A DNA stretch of 64,000 nucleotides, from contig NZ_QFFF01000001.1 in the NCBI RefSeq assembly GCF_003129465.1, positions 2,527,501 through 2,591,500 of the forward strand, in the 5' to 3' direction. The stretch comes from Sphingosinicella humi (lineage in GTDB: Bacteria > Pseudomonadota > Alphaproteobacteria > Sphingomonadales > Sphingomonadaceae). A model generated the notes under the pieces. That model ran no database searches and was not told the origin of the DNA. It saw only the letters and a program-made list of their open reading frames with translations. Shown one piece after another: positions 17,731 through 26,395 of the stretch; position 1 is the stretch's first letter; every line of letters starts with the position of its first letter. Made by a program: the position numbers and the translations under genes.

Positions 17731-17988
17731 ATGGCGCGCGTTGAAATCTATAGTAAAATGCTCTGCTCCTACTGCTTCCGGGCCAAGCGGCTGCTGGAGG
17801 AGAAGGGAACGGATTTCGAGGAATATGACATCAGCCTGGGTGGCGAGAAGCGGGCCGAGATGATCCAGCGCGCGAACGGCCGCACCACGGTGCCCCAAAT
17901 CTTCATCGACGATCGTCATATCGGCGGCTTCGATGACCTTGCCGCGCTCGACCGCGCCGGCAAGCTCGACCCATTGCTCGAGGCCTGA
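17731..17988 (+). CDS. grxC: glutaredoxin 3
   Basis: An 85-residue class I glutaredoxin that reduces disulfides with glutathione. The active site reads CSYC (Cys12/Cys15) where CPYC is usual, followed by the conserved TVPQIFID (cis-Pro) and GGFDDL glutathione-binding motifs. ATG 17731 (MARVEIYSK) gives the canonical length. It directly abuts the nitrilase-family gene, with no bases between. Confidence 0.93.
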   Translation: MARVEIYSKMLCSYCFRAKRLLEEKGTDFEEYDISLGGEKRAEMIQRANGRTTVPQIFIDDRHIGGFDDLAALDRAGKLDPLLEA

Positions 17989-18819
17989 ATGCGGATCGCC
18001 CTTTATCAGGCTCAGACGGGCCTGGACCCGGAGGCCAATGCCCGCGACCTGGTCGGCGCGGTCGAAGGCGCGGCGGCGGGCGGCGCGGCGATGCTGTTCA
18101 CCCCGGAGATGAGCGGACTTCTCGATCGGGATCGGGAACGGGCCGAACGGCATCTGAGGGACGAAGCGTCCGATCCGGTCCTCGCTGCCGTCCTCGCGGC
18201 CGCCCGCGACAAGGGCATCTGGGTTCATCTCGGCTCCCTGGCGCTGAAGGAGGCGAGGCCGGACGGGCGGCTCGTCAATCGGGGCTTCCTGATCGACGAC
18301 AAGGGGACCATCCGGGCGCGGTACGACAAGATCCACCTGTTCGACGTCGACCTGCCGACCGGCGAGAGCTGGCGCGAATCCGCCGCCTATGCCGGGGGCG
18401 AGCGCAGCGTCGCCGCCGAAACCCCGCTGGGGGTGATGGGCCTCTCCATCTGTTACGACCTTCGCTTTCCGGACCTCTACCGGGCCCTCAGCAATGCGGG
18501 TGCGACGGTCCTCAGCATTCCGGCCGCCTTCACCGTGCCCACCGGGGAGGCGCACTGGCATGTGCTGCTGCGTGCGCGGGCGATCGAGGCGGGCGCGTTC
18601 GTGATTGCCGCGGCGCAGGCGGGCCGGCACCAGGATGGGCGCGAAACCTACGGCCACTCGCTGGTGGTCGATCCGTGGGGGAAGGTGCTCCTCGACATGG
18701 GGCGCGAGCCGGGTGTGGGCTTCGCGGACATCGATCTTGCAGAGGTCGAAGCGGTGCGCGGCCGGTTGCCGGCCATTCGCCACCGCCGTGCCATCGGCGA
18801 GCCGGAGCTTGCCCGATGA
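17989..18819 (+). CDS. carbon-nitrogen hydrolase family protein (Nit1/Nit2-like)
   Basis: A 276-residue nitrilase-superfamily amidase. The catalytic triad is visible as Glu40 (TPEMS), Lys114 (YDKIHLFDV) and Cys155 (SICYDLRFP). The text around these residues matches the Nit branch, whose best-known members remove deaminated glutathione. The grxC neighbour fits a glutathione link, but that assignment is inference. The stop overlaps the next start as ATGA. Confidence 0.88.
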   Translation: MRIALYQAQTGLDPEANARDLVGAVEGAAAGGAAMLFTPEMSGLLDRDRERAERHLRDEASDPVLAAVLAAARDKGIWVHLGSLALKEARPDGRLVNRGFLIDDKGTIRARYDKIHLFDVDLPTGESWRESAAYAGGERSVAAETPLGVMGLSICYDLRFPDLYRALSNAGATVLSIPAAFTVPTGEAHWHVLLRARAIEAGAFVIAAAQAGRHQDGRETYGHSLVVDPWGKVLLDMGREPGVGFADIDLAEVEAVRGRLPAIRHRRAIGEPELAR

Positions 18820-19265
18820 TCGTCTTCGACCTCAAATGCGCCTCGGCGAGCCATGTCTTCGAGGGCTGGTTCGGATCCAGCGACGCGTTTGAGGATCAGC
18901 GCGGTCGCGGGCTGGTTGAATGTCCCGTCTGCGGCTCGCGCGAGGTCGAAAAGGCGGTGATGGCACCGCGCGTGGCGCCCAAGGGTAACCGGGCCGAGGC
19001 TCCGACCGAGATGCTGTCGTCCAATCCCGCAGCCGTGAAAGCGATGATGGCGCAGATGGCCGAGGCGCAGAAGAAGATGCTGGAAGGCTCCGACTATGTC
19101 GGCGACCGCTTCGCCGACGAGGCGCGGGCCATCCACCTGGGCGAGTCGGAGGCGCGCTCCATTCACGGGCGGGCCACCAGGGAACAAACCGACAGTTTGC
19201 TCGAAGACGGAATCAAGGTCGCGCCGCTGCCCTTCCCGGTGTTGGAACCCGGCCGCGAGAATTGA
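18816..19265 (+). CDS. DUF1178 family protein
   Basis: A 149-residue cytoplasmic protein of unknown function, recognisable by MIVFDLKCASASHVFEGWFGSSDAFEDQ and the zinc-finger-like CPVCGSREVEKAVMAP, with an Ala/Met/Lys-rich helix in the middle and a conserved C-terminal PLPFP motif. DUF1178 genes commonly follow nitrilase and glutaredoxin genes in alphaproteobacteria. It overlaps the upstream stop by four bases. Confidence 0.88.
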   Translation: MIVFDLKCASASHVFEGWFGSSDAFEDQRGRGLVECPVCGSREVEKAVMAPRVAPKGNRAEAPTEMLSSNPAAVKAMMAQMAEAQKKMLEGSDYVGDRFADEARAIHLGESEARSIHGRATREQTDSLLEDGIKVAPLPFPVLEPGREN

Positions 19266-19301
19266 CCGGAAGCGCGGTGCGGCTTAACCAGCCAGCCGGT
19301 C

Positions 19302-19378
19302 GGCCCCGTAGCTCAGCAGGATAGAGCAACTGATTCCTAATCAGTAGGCCACAGGTTCGAATCCTGTCGGGGTCACCA
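19302..19378 (+). tRNA. tRNA-Arg (anticodon CCT)
   Basis: A 77-nt cloverleaf: acceptor GGCCCCG paired with CGGGGTC, D stem GCTC/GAGC, anticodon stem ACTGA/TCAGT around loop TTCCTAA (anticodon CCT, reading AGG), a five-base variable loop, and T arm ACAGG-TTCGAAT-CCTGT. The discriminator is A and the CCA end is encoded. Confidence 0.97.
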
Positions 19379-19462
19379 TTTTCCGCCCACGGCTCGGTCG
19401 TTGCGCAACAATCGGCAACATCATACAATAAGCAACAATTCGCAGCCAATTGTGGGGGCGGT

Positions 19463-19675
19463 ATGATGGACCTGAAGAAGTTCGGCCTAGTCGCGGCCGC
19501 GTCCGCGCTGGCGGTCGCTCCGGTATCGGCACAGACGGCTCAAGAGACGCGGAACACGGGACCCGGCGTCGTGCAATATGCTCTCGGCGCGGCATTCGCG
19601 GCCCTCATCCTCTACGGAATCTACGATGTCCTCATCGAGGATGAGGAAGATACCGAGCGGCCGGTCAGCCCCTGA
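19463..19675 (+). CDS. small exported or membrane protein, unknown
   Basis: A 70-residue protein with a predicted signal peptide (1-23, ending APVSA|QTA), a second hydrophobic helix (~40-58, YALGAAFAALILYGIYDVLI) and an acidic tail (EDEEDTERPVSP). No family is recognised. It may be a single-pass inner-membrane protein. Two adjacent ATGs (19463, 19466) are possible starts. It lies between tRNA-Arg and folE. Confidence 0.65.
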   Translation: MMDLKKFGLVAAASALAVAPVSAQTAQETRNTGPGVVQYALGAAFAALILYGIYDVLIEDEEDTERPVSP

Positions 19676-19744
19676 ACGTCGGGACTTTTCACAGGACGGG
19701 AACGATCCTCTGGCGCTGAGACCCGTTCGTGCTAGGGAAGCGCG

Positions 19745-20356
19745 ATGACCAGCACCCCCGAGGATGGCGATCTTTACCGCTCGCCCAAAAAAATCGCCGT
19801 GCCCCAGGAGGTCCGCGAGGCGGTCCGAACGCTGATCCGCTGGGCGGGCGACGACCCCGACCGGGAGGGGCTGCTCGACACGCCCGTCCGCGTCGCCCGG
19901 GCCTGGAAGGAATATGCGCAGGGCTATGCCGAGGACCCGGCGCATCATCTCAGCCGCACCTTCGAGGAGGTCGGCGGCTACGACGAGATCGTGCTGCTGA
20001 AGGACATCCCGTTCCAATCCCACTGCGAGCATCATCTGGCTCCGATCATCGGTAAGGCATCGATCGCCTATCTGCCCAAGGATCGGGTGGTGGGCATCTC
20101 CAAGCTCGCGCGGGTTCTCCATGGCTATGCGCGGCGGCTCCAGGTGCAGGAGCGGCTGACGGCGGAGGTGGCGGACTGCATTTGGGGGCATCTGGAGCCG
20201 CAGGGCGTCGCCGTCGTGATCGAGGCGAGCCATGCCTGCATGACCGCGCGCGGGGTGCGGACCCCGGGCGTGATGATGACGACGAGCCGCATGATGGGTG
20301 TCTTCCGGGAAGACGAACGAAGTCGCCGCGAGGTTCTCGCCCTGATGGGCTATTGA
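19745..20356 (+). CDS. folE: GTP cyclohydrolase I FolE
   Basis: A 203-residue enzyme making dihydroneopterin triphosphate from GTP, the first step of folate synthesis. The zinc ligands Cys94 (in SHCEHHLAP) and Cys165 (SHACMTARG) plus His97 are present, with catalytic His163. The family core [13 protein letters not shown] and [10 protein letters not shown] is intact. Confidence 0.97.
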   Translation: MTSTPEDGDLYRSPKKIAVPQEVREAVRTLIRWAGDDPDREGLLDTPVRVARAWKEYAQGYAEDPAHHLSRTFEEVGGYDEIVLLKDIPFQSHCEHHLAPIIGKASIAYLPKDRVVGISKLARVLHGYARRLQVQERLTAEVADCIWGHLEPQGVAVVIEASHACMTARGVRTPGVMMTTSRMMGVFREDERSRREVLALMGY

Positions 20357-20532
20357 GGCGCACGCCCGTCGACGAGATCGTCGCTTTCGTCGCTCGACCT
20401 GTCGTTTCGCAGCAGCATCGGTCAGCTGCAGCGAAAGGCGAGTGATAAAGACGACGCATTCCCCTATGCCAAAGATCGCGGGGTCGGATCAGGACCGGCC
20501 CGGCATGGAAAAATCACTTTGGGGGAATAATC

Positions 20533-21294
20533 GTGCGCAAACTGGTCTCGTTCATAGCTATCTCGGCACTCGCGCTGACGTCGACGTCCGCTCTTGCCCA
20601 GGGCCGGTCTTCCGGTCGCAAGGCCCAGGACAAGGCGGAGGCCCAGATTCCCGTCTGCACCCAGAAGCTCGGCACGATCGCCATCGTCGAGCCGGACAAT
20701 AATTGGTGGCAGGCGCTCGGGCTCGGCAGCCCCGAGGCGGTCATCAAGATGTTCGTCATGAAGTCCGGCTGCTTCGGCCTCGTCGACCGCAACAAAGGTC
20801 TTTCCAGCCGCAACCTCGAGCGGGCCCTCGCCGACAGCGGCGAGCTTCAGGAAGGCTCCAACATCGGCCGCGGCCAGGTGAAGGCGGCGGATTATTTCAT
20901 CGTTCCCGACATCGTCACCAAGAATGAGCGGTCCGGCGGCGGCGGCCTCGGCGCGGCGCTGGGCGGCGCGCTCGGCGGCGGCGTCTTCGGCGGGATCGTC
21001 GGCGGCCTCAGCGTCAGCAAGAAGGAGGCCAACGTCCTCCTGACGCTGGTCAACGCCCGGACCACCGAGCAGGAGCGGATGACCGAGGGCTATGCCCGTC
21101 GCTCCGACTGGAGCTTCGGCGGCGGCGCCGGCACCTTCTGGGGCGGCTTCGCCGGCATCGGCGGTGGCGGCTACACCAACACCGACATCGGCCAGGTCAT
21201 CGTCCTGGCCTATCTCGACGCCTACACAGACCTGGTTTCCCAGCTGGGCGGTCTCCCGGCGAACCCGAGCGCGGCGGCCCCCGAAGCGCGCTAG
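20533..21294 (+). CDS. CsgG/HfaB-like exported protein
   Basis: A 253-residue protein starting at GTG 20533, with a signal peptide (1-23, ALA|QGR). The body carries a CsgG/HfaB-like pattern: VMKSGCFGLVDRNKGLSSRNLERALA, then AADYFIVPDIVTKNE, a long glycine-rich hydrophobic stretch (~135-165) and VLLTLVNARTTEQERMTEGYA. CsgG-type proteins form outer-membrane secretion pores, and related ones act in holdfast attachment. No lipobox is visible, and no curli or holdfast genes are adjacent, so pore function is not claimed. Confidence 0.7.
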   Translation: MRKLVSFIAISALALTSTSALAQGRSSGRKAQDKAEAQIPVCTQKLGTIAIVEPDNNWWQALGLGSPEAVIKMFVMKSGCFGLVDRNKGLSSRNLERALADSGELQEGSNIGRGQVKAADYFIVPDIVTKNERSGGGGLGAALGGALGGGVFGGIVGGLSVSKKEANVLLTLVNARTTEQERMTEGYARRSDWSFGGGAGTFWGGFAGIGGGGYTNTDIGQVIVLAYLDAYTDLVSQLGGLPANPSAAAPEAR

Positions 21295-21308
21295 GTTCAC
21301 CGGATCGC

Positions 21309-21350
21309 GGGGCGGCGCCGGGTAGGACCAGCGGCGCCGCCCCAAGTTTT
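21309..21350 (+). terminator. rho-independent terminator after the CsgG-like gene
   Basis: An 11-bp perfect stem, GGGGCGGCGCC (21309-21319) with GGCGCCGCCCC (21333-21343), is followed by AAGTTTTTATTTT. The T-run overlaps the 3' end of the convergent S9 peptidase gene. Confidence 0.88.
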
Positions 21351-23446
21351 TATTTTGTGGCCGCGCGGTTACGATACTTGTCGAACCAGGCGAGGATCGC
21401 GCTCGCCTTGGCGCCGCTTTGCGAAGGTCGGGCGGCGATGCCGCCATGGCTGGCACCCGGCACCTTCACGAGGGCGGTCGGCACCCCGACGAGCTGCAGC
21501 GCCGTATAATATTGCTCGGCCTCACTGACGGGCGTGCGGTAATCCTCGCTGCCGACGACCACGAGGGTCGGCGTCTTCACATTGCCGACCAGCGACAGCG
21601 GCGAGCGGCTCCAAAAGGCCTGGGGATCCTCCCACGGATATTCGCCGAACCAATATTCGGAGAAGAAGAAGGGGCCGTCGGCGGTGAGGGCGAAGCTCGC
21701 CCAGTCGATCACCGGCTTTTGCGTCGCCGCCGCCTTGAAGCGATCGGTCTTGCCGATGATCCAGGCAGTGAGCACGCCGCCGCCGGAGCCGCCGGTGACG
21801 AAGAGCTGGTCGGGATCGACATAGCCCCCGGCGATCGCCGCATCCACGGAGGCCATCAGATCGTCATAGTCGCGACCCGGATAGGCATGGTGGATGAGGT
21901 TGGCGAACTCGGCGCCATAGGAAGTCGATCCGCGTGGATTGACCGACAGCACTGCATAGCCGCTGGCGGCGTATAGCTGGTTGTCCGTCGAGAAATGCGG
22001 ACCGTAGGCGGAGAAAGGGCCGCCATGGATTTCGAGGATCAGCGGGTGGCGCTGGCCTTCGACATGGGTCGGCGGCAGGGTGAGCCAGGCGTCGACCTCG
22101 CGGCCGTCAAAGCTGGTCACCGGAATCTCGATGACTTCGCCCAGCCGCTTGTGGTCGAGCAGACTGGCGTTGAGCCGAGTGAGCTGCCGCGCTTCGCCGC
22201 CGCGCACCAGCGAGATATTGGCCGGCCGCGTCGCCGAGCCGCTGGTGATGGCGAGCGCGCCATTGTCGGCCACCGAAAAGGAGCCGCCCGTATAGGGTCG
22301 GTCGAGCGAGGAACCGCTGAGGCCCTGGGCGACGGTCCGGACGGAGCCGTCGAGCGACACGCGGGCGACCTTGGTCACCCCTTCGTCGTCATAGTCGACA
22401 TAGATGGAGCGGCCGTTGGCGGCCCAGGCGGGCGAGCCGACGCTTCGATCGAGGTCGGCGGTGAGGACGCGCCGGTTCGAGCCGTCGCGGTCCATCACGT
22501 AGAGGATGCTGTTCTGGTAGCCGAGCTTCTGGTCGTCGAAGCCGACATAGGCGATCCGGCTGCCGTCCGGCGAAACCGCCGGGCTGCTGTCCGGTCCCTC
22601 GCGATCCGTCAGCGTCGCCACGGCGCCGCTTTCGATGTCCAGCGCAAAGACTTCGCTGTCGAGCGGCTCTCGCTCCCATTCCGGCGTGCGGTTGCCGCTG
22701 AAGTAGATCGTGCTCCCGTCGGGGCTCCAGGACAGCGGCCCGCCATTGTTGACCGCACCGAAGGTAAGCTGACGCGGTGCGCCGCCCTCGGCCGGGACGA
22801 CGAAGATGTGGTCGTAGCCGGGCTTCAGATAACCCTGCTCGTCGGTGCGGTAGGTGACGGCGGTGTGGATTTCGAGCGGCTCCGCCCAGGTCGCACCTTC
22901 GGGTTTCTCGGCCGGCTTGCCGAGCTTCAGCCCTTCGTCCGGCACGAACATCGAATAGGCGATCCGCCGCCCGTCCGGCGACCAGGCGATGCCCGAGGGG
23001 GAGTTCGGCAGACCCGTGATGCGGACGCTCTCGCCGCTATCCATCCAGCGGACGAAGAGCTGCGGCGTGTCGCCCTCGGCCGTGGACACATAGGCGAGGC
23101 GGCTCCCGTCCGGCGACCAGCGCGGCTGGCTGTGCGCGCCCGGCCCCGCGGCGATCGGCATTTCCTTGCCGGTGCGGGTGTCGATGAGCCAGAGGGTCGG
23201 GCGCATCCGGTCGGTCATGATGTCGCCGGAGCGACGGACATAGGCGATGCGGCTGCCGTCCGGGCTGATCTGCGGGTCGGAGGCGACCTGGAGGGAGAAG
23301 AGGTCGTGCGGCGTGAAGAGGGTGGTTGGGCCCTCGGCCGGTGCCGCCAGGGCCGTGGCGGGCGCTGTCATGAGCAGCGCGACCACGCAAAGGCGGCGAA
23401 GAGTCGGGCCGAGCGGAAGCCCCGGCATCGCGGATAGTGCAGGCAT
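21350..23446 (-). CDS. S9 family peptidase (acylaminoacyl-peptidase-like), exported
   Basis: A 698-residue serine peptidase with signal peptide (to ALA|APAEG, ~35). A beta-propeller region of TolB/WD-type repeats (SPDGSRIAYV recurring between ~55 and 380) is followed by an alpha/beta-hydrolase domain. The catalytic Ser554 lies in VTGGSGGG, the Asp in VVGSEDYRTP and the His in VPGASHGG. Such enzymes cleave oligopeptides, here probably in the periplasm for peptide scavenging. A second S9 enzyme lies at 42451-44646. Confidence 0.9.
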   Translation of the reverse strand: MPALSAMPGLPLGPTLRRLCVVALLMTAPATALAAPAEGPTTLFTPHDLFSLQVASDPQISPDGSRIAYVRRSGDIMTDRMRPTLWLIDTRTGKEMPIAAGPGAHSQPRWSPDGSRLAYVSTAEGDTPQLFVRWMDSGESVRITGLPNSPSGIAWSPDGRRIAYSMFVPDEGLKLGKPAEKPEGATWAEPLEIHTAVTYRTDEQGYLKPGYDHIFVVPAEGGAPRQLTFGAVNNGGPLSWSPDGSTIYFSGNRTPEWEREPLDSEVFALDIESGAVATLTDREGPDSSPAVSPDGSRIAYVGFDDQKLGYQNSILYVMDRDGSNRRVLTADLDRSVGSPAWAANGRSIYVDYDDEGVTKVARVSLDGSVRTVAQGLSGSSLDRPYTGGSFSVADNGALAITSGSATRPANISLVRGGEARQLTRLNASLLDHKRLGEVIEIPVTSFDGREVDAWLTLPPTHVEGQRHPLILEIHGGPFSAYGPHFSTDNQLYAASGYAVLSVNPRGSTSYGAEFANLIHHAYPGRDYDDLMASVDAAIAGGYVDPDQLFVTGGSGGGVLTAWIIGKTDRFKAAATQKPVIDWASFALTADGPFFFSEYWFGEYPWEDPQAFWSRSPLSLVGNVKTPTLVVVGSEDYRTPVSEAEQYYTALQLVGVPTALVKVPGASHGGIAARPSQSGAKASAILAWFDKYRNRAATK

Positions 23447-23578
23447 TCATTCCCCCATTATTCTTGTCGTGGGATCGTTTTTGGCCGGCCCACCCTATCG
23501 GGTGACTGCGCGCGGGCAAGCGTCCTTCTGTCATCTGGATGCTGGCCGTACCGGGTCTGAGGTCCTATCTGGTGGGGG

Positions 23579-24112
23579 ATGGCTAGAGCGACACGATCGA
23601 ACGACTGGGGCTTTCCCCGCTGGCGCGGCTATGGCGGCAGGCGCGAGGCGGCAGAGGTGCGCCGGTGCGACCGTCACGGTTGCGACGAGCCCGGCGACCG
23701 GCCCGCGCCGAAAGCGCCGAACAAGCCCGACCGCTGGTATTTCTGCGAGCGCCACGCCGCCGAATACAATCGAAACTGGAATTATTTCGAGGGGCTGAGC
23801 GCGGAGGAAGCGGCGGCTCGCGAAGCCGGCGAGCACCGGGACTCGCGCGGCTTCGAGCAGGCGCGCCATTATGGCTGGGGCGGGCCGGGCGACGGCAGCC
23901 GCAGCCGCGACGAGATGCGCGCGCTCGAGGTGCTGGAGCTGGAAGGCGATCCGGATTTCGAGGAGATCAAGGCGGCCTACCGGCGTCTCGCCAAGGCGAA
24001 TCATCCCGACGTGGCACCGGGCGAGGAAGCGGCTGCTCGATTCCAGGCGGTGCAGGCGGCCTATGACGTGCTTCGCAAGGCCGAGGAGCGCCGGAGCGCG
24101 CTGTCGCCCTAG
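23579..24112 (+). CDS. J domain-containing protein with N-terminal Cys/His cluster
   Basis: A 177-residue protein. The C-terminal ~60 residues form a DnaJ-type J domain (MRALEVLELEGDPDFEEIKAAYRRLAKANHPD, HPD at 142-144), which stimulates Hsp70 ATPase. The N-terminal half holds Cys30, His33, Cys35, Cys56 and His59 in RRCDRHGCDEPG...WYFCERHAAEYN, a possible zinc site. No dnaK is adjacent. The stop abuts the convergent thioesterase gene. Confidence 0.85.
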   Translation: MARATRSNDWGFPRWRGYGGRREAAEVRRCDRHGCDEPGDRPAPKAPNKPDRWYFCERHAAEYNRNWNYFEGLSAEEAAAREAGEHRDSRGFEQARHYGWGGPGDGSRSRDEMRALEVLELEGDPDFEEIKAAYRRLAKANHPDVAPGEEAAARFQAVQAAYDVLRKAEERRSALSP

Positions 24113-24556
24113 CTAGTCCGTGAACATGAACGTCGCCGCGACATGCGCGACCGGGTCGGCGCTGTCGCCGTCGTGGGCGAGGCCGCGGACGAAGCCGACG
24201 CTTTTCGTCACCCGGTAGCATTCGCCGCGGCCGATGATCGTCTTGCCGGGCGCTGCCGGGCGCAGATAGTCGACCCTGAGGTCCAGCGTCGCCTGGTGGC
24301 GGAAGCGGCCCAGCTTTACCCAGATGGCGAGGCTGGTCGCCATGTCCATCAGGCTGATGATCGGACCCGAGGCGATGATGCCGCTTTCGGGAACGCCGAC
24401 AAGCGCCTCGCGATAGGGCAGGGCGAGCTCGGCCCAGTCGGAGCCGTGGTCGTGATAGACGATGCCCAGCGCGGCGCCGTGGCCGACCCTCTCGGCATAG
24501 GACATGAATAGCTTCGGATCGAAGCTATTCATCTTGCCGAGATCGGCGACGCTCAC
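24113..24556 (-). CDS. PaaI family thioesterase (hotdog fold)
   Basis: A 147-residue hotdog-fold protein with GIIASGPIISLMDMATSLAIW (the helix carrying the conserved Asp) and TLDLRVDYLRPAAPGKTIIGRGECYRVTKSVGFVRG, typical of PaaI/YbgC-type acyl-CoA thioesterases. The substrate is unknown. Start GTG 24556 overlaps the sufE stop (GTGA), so the two are co-translated. Confidence 0.85.
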   Translation of the reverse strand: MSVADLGKMNSFDPKLFMSYAERVGHGAALGIVYHDHGSDWAELALPYREALVGVPESGIIASGPIISLMDMATSLAIWVKLGRFRHQATLDLRVDYLRPAAPGKTIIGRGECYRVTKSVGFVRGLAHDGDSADPVAHVAATFMFTD

Positions 24557-24960
24557 CCCTTCAGCCGCTCGGCCGTCTGGCGGATGAGGGCGATCATGTT
24601 GGGAATGCCCTGGGTCCGGTTGGAGCTGAGCTGGTTACGAAGATCGAAGGGCGACAGCGCTCCCTCGATGTCGGTCGCCAATATCTCCTCGGCGCGCCGA
24701 TCCTGGACGGCGAGCAGAACCAGCGCGACAATGCCTTTGGTGATCGCGGCATTGCTGTCGGCCAGGAAATGCAAGCTGCCGTCCCCGCGCTCGACCGGAT
24801 AGAGCCACACTGCCGCCGAACAACCCCGCACCAGGGTCGCGTCGGTCTTGAGCGCGTCCGGCATCGGCTCCAGCGAGCGGCCGAGATCGATTAGCAGCCG
24901 GTAGCGATCGTCTGCTTCGAGCAGTTCGTAATCGGCGAAGACGTCATTGAGCGCGGTCAT
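24553..24960 (-). CDS. sufE: SufE family sulfur acceptor protein
   Basis: A 135-residue SufE/CsdE-type protein that takes persulfide sulfur from a cysteine desulfurase for Fe-S cluster assembly. The acceptor Cys47 lies in TLVRGCSAAVWLYP, and the surrounding RYRLLIDLGRSLEPMPDALKTD and LSSNRTQGIPNMIALIRQTA are family-typical. No suf operon is adjacent. Confidence 0.92.
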   Translation of the reverse strand: MTALNDVFADYELLEADDRYRLLIDLGRSLEPMPDALKTDATLVRGCSAAVWLYPVERGDGSLHFLADSNAAITKGIVALVLLAVQDRRAEEILATDIEGALSPFDLRNQLSSNRTQGIPNMIALIRQTAERLKG

Positions 24961-25019
24961 ACGGTGAGCAGATAGTGATGCGAGGCGGATTCGTCATCAC
25001 CCGAAGCGCGCCGCGGGCG

Positions 25020-25253
25020 TCAGCGGTCCCGCAGCAGCTCGATCTCGCGCTCCAGGGCGTTTTCCTTCTCGACGGTGATTCGCTCGAGCACCGCCAGCCT
25101 TTCCTTGAGGTGCTTGATCTCGTCGCGCATGCGCTGCGCTTCCGGATCGTCGGCGAGGCGCAGCGCGCTTCCCTGATGCTTGTACCGGGCTCGTACGATC
25201 CCGCCGATCGTCACGATCAGCACGATCCCGACGACCATCGAAAAGGGGTCCAT
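25020..25253 (-). CDS. small membrane coiled-coil protein, PspB-like (third copy)
   Basis: A 77-residue protein with one helix (residues 5-22, SMVVGIVLIVTIGGIVRA) and a cytoplasmic coiled coil. The coiled coil ends LKERLAVLERITVEKENALEREIELLRDR, closely matching the ends of the two preceding genes and of PspC. AGGAGAG lies five bases before ATG 25253, whereas an upstream ATG lacks a ribosome site. It is the last gene of the extended psp cluster, 91 bases after its neighbour. Function is inferred from context only. Confidence 0.75.
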   Translation of the reverse strand: MDPFSMVVGIVLIVTIGGIVRARYKHQGSALRLADDPEAQRMRDEIKHLKERLAVLERITVEKENALEREIELLRDR

Positions 25254-25344
25254 GATACTCTCCTGCTCTGGCGTCGCCCGGTTCAGCGGCTCGCCCCTTG
25301 GTGTCTCCAAATCGTCGACGACAATCCTCTTGTCGACTCGTCCC

Positions 25345-25656
25345 TCAGTTGGTCGGGCCGCGCAGGCTCTCTATTTCCTGTGTGAGGCGGTGGCTATCGT
25401 CGGTGACGATCCGTTCCACCGTCGCCAGTCGGTCCTTCACTGCGCCAAGTTCGGCGCGGAGTTGGGCGTTCTCGGAGCTCAGGAGCTTGATCCGCTCCAT
25501 CTGCTCGTCACTGGTCTTGGGATAGACCGCCTGGCCCCAGGCGCCATCCAGCGGGTAGCCGTTCTTGATGCGTAGCCAGGTCGTGAACACCCATCCGGCG
25601 ACCGCGACGACACCCACCAGGGCGAATACCGGAGCGAAATCGGCAAAAGGAAACAT
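25345..25656 (-). CDS. small membrane coiled-coil protein, PspB-like (second copy)
   Basis: A 103-residue protein: transmembrane helix ~5-28 (FADFAPVFALVGVVAVAGWVF), a short WLRIKNGYPLDGAWG segment shared with the next gene upstream, then a coiled coil ending LATVERIVTDDSHRLTQEIESLR. ATG 25656 is spaced eight bases from CGGGAG; a TTG six bases upstream is too close to it. It is part of the psp cluster. Confidence 0.78.
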   Translation of the reverse strand: MFPFADFAPVFALVGVVAVAGWVFTTWLRIKNGYPLDGAWGQAVYPKTSDEQMERIKLLSSENAQLRAELGAVKDRLATVERIVTDDSHRLTQEIESLRGPTN

Positions 25657-25692
25657 CTTCAATCTCCCGCTAAGTTGAGACGCGGTTCGCGG

Positions 25693-25986
25693 TCAGCGCA
25701 GCTTTTCGATTTCGCGGGCGGTGCGCTCGGCCGGATCGGTGGCGATGCGCTCGAGCACGGCGATCCGCTCCTCCAGCCGGCTTACCTGGCCCTTTAGGCC
25801 CGCATTCTCGTTCGACAGGATCTCGATCTGGCGCCTCGCGTCGGGGCCGTCGTTTTTCTCCGTCATTCCGCCCCACTCATTCTCGATGGGATAGCCGTGC
25901 TTGGCGCGGATCCAGCTGGTGATCAGCCAGGCTCCGTAGGACATGGCGATGATCGCGAGTACGAATGCCGGACTTCCCCAGGACAT
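25693..25986 (-). CDS. small membrane coiled-coil protein, PspB-like (first copy)
   Basis: A 97-residue protein: helix ~6-26 (PAFVLAIIAMSYGAWLITSWI), then WIRAKHGYPIENEWGG and a coiled coil ending RIAVLERIATDPAERTAREIEKLR. The WIRAKHGYP box is almost the same as WLRIKNGYP of the following gene, pointing to tandem duplication. It starts 25 bases after pspC. It is probably co-expressed in the envelope stress response. Confidence 0.78.
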   Translation of the reverse strand: MSWGSPAFVLAIIAMSYGAWLITSWIRAKHGYPIENEWGGMTEKNDGPDARRQIEILSNENAGLKGQVSRLEERIAVLERIATDPAERTAREIEKLR

Positions 25987-26011
25987 CTTCTTTTCCCCTA
26001 TTCTTGTGCGC

Positions 26012-26395
26012 TTAGCGTAGGCTTTCGATTTCCTGTGCCAGCCGGTGATTGGAACTGGTGACGTAGGTCTCCACGTCGGCCAGCCGCCGGTCGATTTCCC
26101 GTAGTCGCGACCGGACGTCGCGGGCGGAGCGGCGCGCGTTGACGCGCACGCCCTGCCAGAATTTCTGCTCCTCCGGGTTCTGGTCGTAGAGCTCGCGCGG
26201 CTTAACGGGGGCAAGGAACCCGGCTGCGATATAGACGATGATTGTCGCCCCGGAGCCCAGCACCGTCAGCAACACCGTACCGATCCGGACCAGGGTCACG
26301 TCGATTCCGGTATAGTCGGCTATGCCGGCGCAGACGCCCAGCCATTTGCCGTTGAGCTTGTCGCGGTAGAATTTGGTGCGGCGGGGAGCGTTCAC
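26012..26395 (-). CDS. pspC: envelope stress response membrane protein PspC
   Basis: A 127-residue protein with the PspC domain (residues ~5-65: KFYRDKLNGKWLGVCAGIADYTGIDVTLVRI then a membrane helix). In enterobacteria PspB and PspC sense membrane damage and draw PspA away from PspF. The C-terminal tail (REIDRRLADVETYVTSSNHRLAQEIESLR) carries the same coiled-coil module as the three genes downstream. Start GTG 26395 overlaps the pspB stop (GTGA). Confidence 0.93.
   Translation of the reverse strand: MNAPRRTKFYRDKLNGKWLGVCAGIADYTGIDVTLVRIGTVLLTVLGSGATIIVYIAAGFLAPVKPRELYDQNPEEQKFWQGVRVNARRSARDVRSRLREIDRRLADVETYVTSSNHRLAQEIESLR

Noticed and set aside
19302-19378. tRNA-Arg as an integration site for a genomic island
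   Set aside because: No integrase, direct repeat of the tRNA end or change in composition is seen downstream; folE follows.
19213-19449. Minus-strand open frame of 78 codons containing DRIRTCGLLIRNQLLYPAEL
   Set aside because: It is antisense to tRNA-Arg; this peptide is a familiar artefact of translating the back of tRNA genes.
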